The notes under the pieces were generated by a model that had not been told where the DNA came from, did not search any database, and was given only the letters and a program-made list of their open reading frames with translations. Positions 7,861-13,953 of a stretch of DNA of 20,361 nucleotides are shown in pieces. A program made the translations under genes and the position numbers. Source of the DNA: Chloroflexota bacterium. GTDB taxonomy: Bacteria > Chloroflexota > Anaerolineae > Aggregatilineales > Phototrophicaceae. Location: the NCBI GenBank assembly GCA_003242205.1, contig QGUR01000040.1, forward strand, positions 1 to 20,361. The letters run 5' to 3'. How positions within the stretch are numbered: the stretch's first letter is position 1; each line of letters begins with the position of its first letter.

Positions 7861-7906
7861 CACGGCGCTTTTAAGAACGCTGCCGTGTTCCGGCGTTGGC
7901 TCTTAA
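7861..7906 (-). promoter_or_regulatory. Structured leader of ugpB: two mutually exclusive hairpins
   Basis: CACGGC (7861-7866) pairs with GCCGTG (7882-7887). TTAAGA (7871-7876) plus ACGC (7877-7880) pair with GCGT (7893-7896) plus TCTTAA (7901-7906). The two helices share bases and cannot form together. On the transcribed strand the first is followed by CTTGTCTTTTAA, moderately U-rich. This is an attenuator-like arrangement, but no known riboswitch is recognised. Confidence 0.3.
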
Positions 7907-7917
7907 TTTGTCATATG

Positions 7918-7946
7918 ATTTTAAGGACGGATCGTGAAAGGTGCAA
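7918..7946 (-). promoter_or_regulatory. Predicted promoter of the ugpB operon
   Basis: On the minus strand TTGCAC (7941-7946) stands 17 bases before TAAAAT (7918-7923, five of six matches to the -10 consensus). Transcription would start near 7911, giving a leader of about 120 bases. The -35 lies inside one of two GTGCAACA direct repeats (7941-7948 and 7957-7964, 16 bases apart), suggesting a regulator binds here. Confidence 0.5.
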
Positions 7947-7959
7947 CAGGTTGATTGTG

Positions 7960-8007
7960 CAACATAGCCAATGTTGGGCTACCTGCGCCGGTACATACCG
8001 GCGCAGG
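7960..8007 (-). terminator. Tandem hairpins after the secreted Ig-repeat gene
   Basis: CCTGCGCCGGT (7982-7992) and ACCGGCGCAGG (7997-8007) form a perfect 11-bp stem with a 4-base loop, 21 bases past the stop at 8029. A second small hairpin, CAACAT (7960-7965) with ATGTTG (7971-7976), follows. No T-run is present, so the structure is a probable but non-canonical terminator. Confidence 0.5.
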
Positions 8008-8028
8008 ATGGCGTTCAGGCAGCGCTGT

Positions 8029-10080
8029 TTATGCGCCTGCCGCGTCAGTTGCCTCTTTAGTGGCGTTTTCGGGCGCAACGATGGTGATCAGCGCGTCGGC
8101 CGAATGCATTTCGCCCTCCGCGCTCTCGGCATGCAGGACGAAGCCCGTTTCAATCGGCAAACTGGACGCTGGAATCGCAGGCGAGATCGTCGCCTGCATC
8201 GAACCGGCCAGCGGCAGATCGGTGGCGATGGTTTCCATATCGCCCGTGACCGGGTTGTGCTGGCTTATTGCCACGCTGGTTGCACCGCGCACCTGCCAGG
8301 CCAACGCCAGCGTTTCGCCGGGCGCGAGCCGATTGGGCGACGCGGTGAACAGGTCGATGCTGAGGCCCGATGTTGAGAACGACACGTTGGCCAGCGCGCT
8401 GCGAGTGGCCCCCGCCGCATCACGCACGTCGAGGCGGAAAGTGACCAGCGGGCCGTAGGTCGCCGGGTCACCGTCGGCGGGGAAGGTATACATGATGCTG
8501 CCCGATGGCGGCAGAGTCTGCGCGATCAGTTCTGGCTGCGACCCTTCCGCCCGTATCAGGTACAGATCGGCGCTGGTCGCCCCGCTGGTTGACCATGACA
8601 GGGCCACGGTATCGCCGAGCGTTGCCGAAGTCCGGTCAGTGTTGAAGCTCTCGATCGTCGCGCCAGACCTGATGACCGGCAGGCGGACGTAGGCCGTGCG
8701 CCGCGCGGATGTATCGTCCTCGGCGATCAGCAGGAAGGTCGCCGTATCCGCGCCCAGTCCTTCTTCGGCGGCGGCGGGCAGCGTGTATTCCAGCGATCCG
8801 CTGGCGTCGAGATTTTCGCCCAATACCTGCGAGAAGAACTGCCCACCCTGTACGCCGACCCGCGAGAGCGTGATATTCTGCGCGCCGCTGACGTCCCAGC
8901 TCAGCGTGACGGGAGCGCCCGGCTCGAGGCTGGTGACGTTCGCGCTGAACGCATTGATCGTTATGGCGCTTTCGGCAGGAAATTCGATCACGCTGGACAC
9001 CGGCACGCCGTTCGCGTCTGTCAGCGCGTTGCCGGCGGTGTCCGTGGCTGTCAGCGTGAATTGATAGCGGTCGCCGTTGACAAAACCGACTTCATCCAGC
9101 GGGATGGACAGGGAGTCCAGTGGTTTCAGCCCGCTGCGCGTTACCAGAGTGCCTGCCGGATCGACATACTCGATACGAACCTGTGGCGCGCCGGCAACTT
9201 CCCAGACCAGCGTAAACTGCTCGCCGGTTGCCGGGTCGCCAACCCGTGCCGGTTCGAAATAGAAGATTTGCGCCGGGCCTGCGGGTTCGGGTTCCGGCTC
9301 TGGCGTCGCTTCCGGCGGCACGGCGGTCGCGGTCAGCATGCCGGCGACCGGCAGCACCAGTTCGCGCGAGTCGAGCGTCGTTCCCGTAATGCCGTCGATG
9401 ACGCGCAATACCAGCGTCACGCGGGTGTCGCCCGCCGCGACAACAGGGGCAACGACGCCCTGCCCCTGCGATGGGACCCACAGCGACAGCCGCGGCAGAT
9501 CGACCGCTACGAGCTGACCGTCGGCCAGAATTTGATCGAAGGCCAGATAGGATGCCGGCGTGCGTCCTTCGACGCTCCACGAAACCGGCGTCAGCGCTAC
9601 GCCGGAAGCATCGGGCGACACCTCGGTCGCACTGCTTTCAAAGGCCACAATTGCCGGCGTTTCTTCGCCAGTGGTGTCGTAGGGAATGACCAGCGTGCGC
9701 TGGTCGAGCACGGCGCCTGAGGCATCGAGGATGGAGAGGCGATAGGTGGGCGGCCCGAAGTTGGCGGGATGCGTGACGGTGATCTCGCGCTCACCTCGCG
9801 GTTCGAGCGTTTCCCCTTCGGCGAGCAGCGAAACCCAGTCGTTGATGACGAATGCCTCCAGCGCCAGCCGGTGTTCGGGCAGCATATTCAGCGTGCTCCA
9901 CGAAAGCACCGTGGTTGTTTCACCGGCTTCGGCATCGGCAAGCGCGATGGCCTCCAGATCGGCGCTGAAATCCAGAATCGCGGGTGGCTGCGCGCTGGCG
10001 GCCTGGCGCGCGGGCGCGGCGGACAGAGCGCCGCCTGCAAGCAACAGAGAAACGGCGAATAACAGCAACAGGCGTTTCAT
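8029..10080 (-). CDS. Secreted protein of about six Ig-like repeats
   Basis: A 683-residue exported protein of unknown function. Residues 1-22 are a Sec signal peptide (MKRLLLLFAVSLLLAGG, cut near ALSAAPA). The rest is about six beta-sandwich repeats of roughly 100 residues, beginning near 35, 143, 270, 373, 474 and 573. Each opens with a hydrophobic-x-F strand and holds a PGxxxTLxWxVxGAxxVxI core, for example LEPGAPVTLSWDVSGA (385-400), LGDTVALSWSTSGA (488-501) and LAPGETLALAWQVRGA (585-600). A TPEPEPEP linker (about 259-267) divides the chain after repeat two. No catalytic motif, membrane anchor or sorting signal is visible. GAGGGG precedes the ATG. Its neighbours are the ATL gene (upstream) and ugpB (downstream, own promoter). 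It may bind polymers or form part of the cell surface; this is inference. Confidence 0.8.
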   Translation of the reverse strand: MKRLLLLFAVSLLLAGGALSAAPARQAASAQPPAILDFSADLEAIALADAEAGETTTVLSWSTLNMLPEHRLALEAFVINDWVSLLAEGETLEPRGEREITVTHPANFGPPTYRLSILDASGAVLDQRTLVIPYDTTGEETPAIVAFESSATEVSPDASGVALTPVSWSVEGRTPASYLAFDQILADGQLVAVDLPRLSLWVPSQGQGVVAPVVAAGDTRVTLVLRVIDGITGTTLDSRELVLPVAGMLTATAVPPEATPEPEPEPAGPAQIFYFEPARVGDPATGEQFTLVWEVAGAPQVRIEYVDPAGTLVTRSGLKPLDSLSIPLDEVGFVNGDRYQFTLTATDTAGNALTDANGVPVSSVIEFPAESAITINAFSANVTSLEPGAPVTLSWDVSGAQNITLSRVGVQGGQFFSQVLGENLDASGSLEYTLPAAAEEGLGADTATFLLIAEDDTSARRTAYVRLPVIRSGATIESFNTDRTSATLGDTVALSWSTSGATSADLYLIRAEGSQPELIAQTLPPSGSIMYTFPADGDPATYGPLVTFRLDVRDAAGATRSALANVSFSTSGLSIDLFTASPNRLAPGETLALAWQVRGATSVAISQHNPVTGDMETIATDLPLAGSMQATISPAIPASSLPIETGFVLHAESAEGEMHSADALITIVAPENATKEATDAAGA

Positions 10081-10152
10081 CGGTTTCCCCTCTCTGCTTT
10101 TGCGCCCCGCTCCGGGGCACGCGGTACAGGTCTGTGCAGATACGACGGCAGA

Positions 10153-10608
10153 TCAGAACAACGGCAACTGGCCGCTGTTTTCGTCTGGCTTTTTGCGTGG
10201 CTGTGGTTGAAGCAACCCGCGCGCCTCAAGCCAGGCGGCGTCTGGCCCTTCCCAACCGACTTTTTTCAGGTCGCAGGTGTTCTTCGGCCCGAAGACGATG
10301 CCTTCTGCTTCCAGACGCTGGCGTTGCAGCCGGGCCGCTTTGCTGCCTTCCGGCAGGCTGATGCCGCCACGCGCGTTGATAACGCGGTGCCACGGCACGG
10401 TCGGCTCGTCAATACCCGAAACGGCGTTCATGGCGTCACCCACCCAGCGTGGCCCCAGACGCGCGTAGTCGTTTGCCGCAACGCCGCGCGGCGGCGGGAT
10501 CATCGACGCGATGAAGCCGTAGGTCGTGACCTTTCCCTCCGGCACCTGGCGCACGATTTCCCAGACCAGAGCATTAAATCGTTCAGCTTCCGGATTTTCG
10601 TATGCCAT
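10153..10608 (-). CDS. Alkyltransferase-like protein (ATL), MGMT fold without active Cys
   Basis: A 151-residue DNA-damage sensor. The fold is the O6-alkylguanine-DNA alkyltransferase C-terminal domain, but the active-site PCHRV reads PWHRV (residues 72-76), with Trp73 replacing the acceptor Cys. This swap is the hallmark of ATL proteins, which bind O6-alkylguanine without repairing it and hand it to nucleotide excision repair. Other family residues are present: the nucleotide-flipping Tyr30 in GKVTTYG and the Arg finger in GPRWVGDAM (Arg54). The C-terminal tail (from about 130) is polar and ends in QLPLF, the pentapeptide class that binds the bacterial sliding clamp. It lies between a VOC-fold gene, cut off by a terminator, and a secreted protein gene 72 bases downstream. 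Shine-Dalgarno sequence is weak. Confidence 0.9.
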   Translation of the reverse strand: MAYENPEAERFNALVWEIVRQVPEGKVTTYGFIASMIPPPRGVAANDYARLGPRWVGDAMNAVSGIDEPTVPWHRVINARGGISLPEGSKAARLQRQRLEAEGIVFGPKNTCDLKKVGWEGPDAAWLEARGLLQPQPRKKPDENSGQLPLF

Positions 10609-10683
10609 GGCAATAATCTAGCGCGGGTTTGCTTGCAGCGCCAGCCGCGTCGCGCGCAGGATGGTCGTGTAGCCGCCGGAAAA

Positions 10684-10723
10684 GTTCAACAAAAACAGCC
10701 CTCATCACGGCGAAGAGGGCTGT
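10684..10723 (-). terminator. Intrinsic terminator of the VOC-family gene
   Basis: ACAGCCCTC (10695-10703) and GAGGGCTGT (10115 offset: 10715-10723) form a 9-bp stem with an 11-base loop. On the minus strand the stem runs straight into TTTTTGTTGAACTTTT. It lies 24 bases beyond the gene's stop. Confidence 0.85.
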
Positions 10724-10746
10724 CTGGAGGGCGATCGGGGACCGAT

Positions 10747-11133
10747 TTATGGAATCTGCGCCATCTGTATCAGGTTGCCACAGGTGTCGTCAAATACGGC
10801 GATGGTAGCCGGCCCCACCGACGTTGGCTCCATCGTGAAGCTGACTCCCCGGGCTTTCAACCGCTCGTATTCTTGCTGGATGTTATCGACGGCAAATGAG
10901 GCAGCGGTGATACCCTGCTCATAAAGCGCCTTCTGGTAGGCCTGCGCCGCCGGATTGTTATTCGGTTCCAGCAGCAATTCGGGGCCGTCGGGCTGTTCCG
11001 GCGATGCGACGGTAAGCCACTTGAACTCGCCAGCCGGAAAGTCGGCCTTTTTCACAAAACCGAGAACGTCGGTATAAAACTTCAACGCTTTTTCCTGATC
11101 GTCGACAAAAACGCTGGTCAAATAAATCTTCAT
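10747..11133 (-). CDS. VOC/glyoxalase-bleomycin-resistance fold protein
   Basis: A 128-residue protein made of the two paired beta-alpha-beta-beta-beta modules of the vicinal-oxygen-chelate superfamily. The first module has SVFVDDQEKALKFYTDVLGF (residues 7-26) and ends in GPELLLEP (50-57). The second has ASFAVDNIQQEYERLKARGV (78-97) and FDDTCGNLIQM (114-124). The usual metal-binding His positions are occupied by other residues (Thr/Ser near 6-7, Ser79-Phe80, Gln123); only Glu in PELLLEP is kept. It may therefore be a binding protein or use a different mechanism. It is single-gene, with its own terminator, and is divergent from the M32 carboxypeptidase gene. AAAGG lies upstream of the ATG. The superfamily is sure; the substrate is unknown. 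Confidence 0.85.
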   Translation of the reverse strand: MKIYLTSVFVDDQEKALKFYTDVLGFVKKADFPAGEFKWLTVASPEQPDGPELLLEPNNNPAAQAYQKALYEQGITAASFAVDNIQQEYERLKARGVSFTMEPTSVGPATIAVFDDTCGNLIQMAQIP

Positions 11134-11190
11134 AGCCGGTTGCGCCTTTCTTTTGGGGAACGGACCGGAACAAATGCCGGTTAATCTGCC

Positions 11191-11219
11191 AGATTAGATC
11201 AATTGTTCTATTTCGTCAA
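11191..11219 (-). promoter_or_regulatory. Possible promoter of the VOC-family gene
   Basis: On the minus strand TTGACG (11214-11219, five of six) stands 17 bases before TAATCT (11191-11196, only three of six). The -35 is good and the -10 poor. It sits about 60 bases before the start codon. Confidence 0.35.
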
Positions 11220-11245
11220 GCAGGCGCGGGGGACTCGCGTCCTGT

Positions 11246-11273
11246 TTGCCAAATCCGGCCAGCCCGATACAAT
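11246..11273 (+). promoter_or_regulatory. Promoter of the M32 carboxypeptidase gene
   Basis: TTGCCA (11246-11251, five of six) and TACAAT (11268-11273, five of six) are separated by 16 bases. Transcription would begin near 11280, leaving a very short leader of about 16 bases that still contains GGAA ahead of the ATG at 11296. Confidence 0.6.
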
Positions 11274-11295
11274 CCAGCTATTGGAAATTTTTTAA

Positions 11296-12822
11296 ATGGA
11301 GTGCGGTGCTTTGGAAGCGAAATTCAGAGAGCTGAAGGCACGGCTGGCGGAAGTCGATGACCTGCGCGCCGCGGCCAGTGTTCTCGGTTGGGACCAGCAG
11401 ACGTACATGCCGCCGGGCGGAGCAGAAGGGCGTTCGCGCCAGATGGCGACCCTGTCGCGTCTGGCGCATGAAAAGTTCACCGATCCGGCGGTCGGGCATT
11501 TGCTTGACGACCTGCGGCCGTATGAGGAGAGCCTGCCTTACGATTCGGATGAGGCAGCGCTTATCCGCGTCGCCCGGCGTGACTACCTCAAGCTGACGCG
11601 CGTTCCGGCGTCGCTGGTCGCCGAGGTGATCGGCCATCAGGGGCTGTCCTATCAGACGTGGACCGAAGCCCGGCCCGCAAACGACTTCGCGCGTGTCCGC
11701 CCGCTGCTGGAAAAAACGCTCGATTACAGCCGCCAGTTCAGCAGTTTCTTTCCCGATTTCGAGCATATCGCCGATCCCCTCATCGACCTGCACGACGAGG
11801 GCATGACGGTGGCAACGGTGCGCCCGCTGTTCGACGCGCTGCGCCCGGAACTGGTGTCGCTGGTGGAAGCGATTGCCGGGCAGCCGCCGGTCGATCTGTC
11901 GCCGGTTTACGGGCATTTTCCGCAGGACCGGCAGCTTGCCTTCGGGCTGGAAATAATCGGCGATTATGGCTTTGACTTCAATCGCGGGCGGCAGGATCTG
12001 ACACACCACCCGTTCATGACGAAGTTTTCGCTGGGCGACGTGCGTATCACAACGCGCGTGCGAGAAGATGACCTGACCGACGCGCTCTTCAGCACGCTGC
12101 ACGAGGCTGGCCACGCCATGTATGAACAGGGCATCCATCCCGATCTGGAAGGGACGCTGCTGGCCGATGGCGCGTCGAGCGCGGTTCACGAGAGCCAGTC
12201 GCGCCTGTGGGAAAATCTGGTCGGGCGCAGCCGCCCATTCTGGGAGCATTATTATCCGCGTTTGCAGGCTTTATTCCCGGAACAACTGGGCGCGGTATCG
12301 CTGGATGCGTTCTACCGGGCGGTGAACAACGTCCGGCGTTCGCTCATTCGCACCGATGCCGATGAAGTGACCTACAATCTGCACGTCATGCTGCGGTTCG
12401 ATCTCGAAGTGGCGCTGCTGGAAGGCAAGCTGGAAGTGCGCCACCTGCCCGAAGCCTGGAATGATCGCTATCGCTCTGATCTGGGCATTGTCCCGCCCGA
12501 CGACCGCGACGGCGTGTTGCAGGATGTCCACTGGTTTTCCGGACTCATCGGCGGCATGTTTCAGGGTTACACGCTCGGCAATATCCTCAGCGCGCAGTTC
12601 TTCGAAGCGGCGACGACTGCGCATCCGGAAATTCTGACGGAGATCGGTCAGGGGCGGTTCAGCACGCTGCATGGGTGGCTGAAGGAGAATCTCTATCGCC
12701 ACGGGCGCAAGTTCACGACGCACGAGCTCGTCCAGCGCGTGACCGGCGGGCCGATCAGCGTCGAGCCGTATCTGCGTTATCTGAAGACCAAGTACGGCGA
12801 GTTGTACGGCGTGGAAGTCTGA
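11296..12822 (+). CDS. Metallocarboxypeptidase, peptidase family M32 (Taq type)
   Basis: Zinc carboxypeptidase that removes C-terminal residues from peptides in the cytoplasm, with broad specificity that usually excludes Pro. The protein is 508 residues, the normal M32 length, and has no signal peptide. The zinc site is FSTLHEAGHAMYEQG, with HEAGH at residues 269-273. The third ligand is Glu299 in HESQSRLWENLVGRS (298 onward). Other family blocks are LGWDQQTYMPPGGAEGRSRQ near 36-55, TYNLHVMLRFDLEVALLEG near 360, and WNDRYRSDLGIVPPDDRDGVLQDVHW near 395-420 (split at GI). All are intact. The gene stands alone, with its own promoter, and is convergent with the sugar kinase gene. Only 87 bases separate them and I see no terminator there. 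Confidence 0.95.
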   Translation: MECGALEAKFRELKARLAEVDDLRAAASVLGWDQQTYMPPGGAEGRSRQMATLSRLAHEKFTDPAVGHLLDDLRPYEESLPYDSDEAALIRVARRDYLKLTRVPASLVAEVIGHQGLSYQTWTEARPANDFARVRPLLEKTLDYSRQFSSFFPDFEHIADPLIDLHDEGMTVATVRPLFDALRPELVSLVEAIAGQPPVDLSPVYGHFPQDRQLAFGLEIIGDYGFDFNRGRQDLTHHPFMTKFSLGDVRITTRVREDDLTDALFSTLHEAGHAMYEQGIHPDLEGTLLADGASSAVHESQSRLWENLVGRSRPFWEHYYPRLQALFPEQLGAVSLDAFYRAVNNVRRSLIRTDADEVTYNLHVMLRFDLEVALLEGKLEVRHLPEAWNDRYRSDLGIVPPDDRDGVLQDVHWFSGLIGGMFQGYTLGNILSAQFFEAATTAHPEILTEIGQGRFSTLHGWLKENLYRHGRKFTTHELVQRVTGGPISVEPYLRYLKTKYGELYGVEV

Positions 12823-12909
12823 ACCGGCGGGCCGGGTCGCTCTCTTTGCCTCCGTCCACGTCGTCGATGCCGGCGGGGGCAGGCTATTTCGCCTGAGGGT
12901 CGCGCCCGG

Positions 12910-13932
12910 CTAAAGCGCTTCCACCGCCTGCAGCAGCTCCCCGGTAGTCGGCTGATAGTTGCCGACGCGCCGGACGACCAGCCCGCTGGCGTAATTGGCC
13001 AGCATGGCCGCTTCCTCGACTTCCGCCCCGGCTAGCAGCGCCAGCGTCAGCGTCGCGATTGCCGTGTCTCCCGCGCCGACGGTGTCGTAAACATCCGTGA
13101 CTGCCGGGGCGGGACAGTGCGCTGCCTGCCCGCCGGCCTTCGCAACCGTGATGCCGTACGCGCCGCGCGTGATGACCATGGCCCGGGTCAGCGACAGCGA
13201 TTGGAAGAGGTCGATAGCGGCCTGCGCGAAATCGTCGTCGCTTTGCAGGTCGCGCCGCAGATAAGCGCGGGCCTCGTCGGCGTTGCATTTCACCAGCCCG
13301 AACCCAACATATTTTTCCAGCGCGCCCTGCGCGTCGGCCGCCAGCAGTACGTTTCGTTCGGCGGTCAGCGACCGCACGGTTTCGACCAGCGACGGCGTCA
13401 GCAGGCCAACGAGATAATCGGAACATAGCACGGCTTCGACGGCGGCGATGCACTCGCCTATACGCGCCCGTACCTGCCGTTCAATCGTCGGGCCGATCGC
13501 CTCCCTAGAGAGCTTGTCCAGACGGGCGACCTGCTGGGGAAAACGCAGGCCCATATGCGCCAGCAGACGGGTCTTGACGGTCGTTGGCCGCGCCGGATCG
13601 ACCACCAGACCGCCGGTTTCGATGCCCAGCGCCTGCAACACCTGGCGCAGCACGGTTGCTTCATGGTCGGAGCCGATGACGCCGATCTGAACCGGTGTGC
13701 TGCCTAGCCTGACGATATTAGCCGCCGGGTTGGCCGCGCCACCGGGGATCAGTTGCCGTGTCTGGTATTCCAGCACCGGAACCGGCGCTTCGCGGCTCAT
13801 GCGCGTCGCCGTGCCGATGACGTATTCGTCGAGGATGACATCGCCCAGCACCAGCACCCGATGCCCGGCGAGTCGCGGGATGAGCGCTTTCAGGCGGTCG
13901 CGTTGTGCCATTTCCGGCCTGCTTTCGTTCAT
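12910..13932 (-). CDS. HldE/RfaE1-like sugar kinase (PfkB/ribokinase family)
   Basis: A 340-residue ribokinase-fold kinase closest to the kinase half of HldE, which phosphorylates heptose-7-phosphate at C1 on the way to ADP-heptose. Evidence: GDVILDEYVIGTATRMSREAPVPV (30-53, here split by I40), the RfaE-type N-terminal signature; GGAAN (64-68), the substrate-binding loop; and VYDTVGAGDT (281-290), PfkB signature 2 with catalytic Asp289. The nucleotidyltransferase half found in fused HldE is absent, as in split HldA/RfaE1 enzymes. It is the last gene of the four-gene minus-strand cluster, 21 bases after the GT9-GT26 stop. An N-terminal extension of about 7 residues could be trimmed to Met8. 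Heptose specificity is inferred and another PfkB sugar is possible. Confidence 0.85.
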   Translation of the reverse strand: MNESRPEMAQRDRLKALIPRLAGHRVLVLGDVILDEYVIGTATRMSREAPVPVLEYQTRQLIPGGAANPAANIVRLGSTPVQIGVIGSDHEATVLRQVLQALGIETGGLVVDPARPTTVKTRLLAHMGLRFPQQVARLDKLSREAIGPTIERQVRARIGECIAAVEAVLCSDYLVGLLTPSLVETVRSLTAERNVLLAADAQGALEKYVGFGLVKCNADEARAYLRRDLQSDDDFAQAAIDLFQSLSLTRAMVITRGAYGITVAKAGGQAAHCPAPAVTDVYDTVGAGDTAIATLTLALLAGAEVEEAAMLANYASGLVVRRVGNYQPTTGELLQAVEAL

Positions 13933-13953
13933 GTCGAATAGCCGTTCAGGTTA

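Noticed and set aside
10104..10118. GCCCCG-CTC-CGGGGC hairpin between the ATL gene and the secreted-protein gene
   Set aside because: Only 6 bp with no T-run on either strand; common by chance in this GC-rich DNA and not called as a terminator.
11278..12249. Minus-strand open frame (323 codons) opposite the M32 carboxypeptidase
   Set aside because: Shadow of conserved coding sequence, and it also covers the promoter region.
12823..12909. Gap between convergent M32 and kinase genes searched for a terminator
   Set aside because: Contains GC-rich sequence but no stem followed by a T-run; nothing reported.
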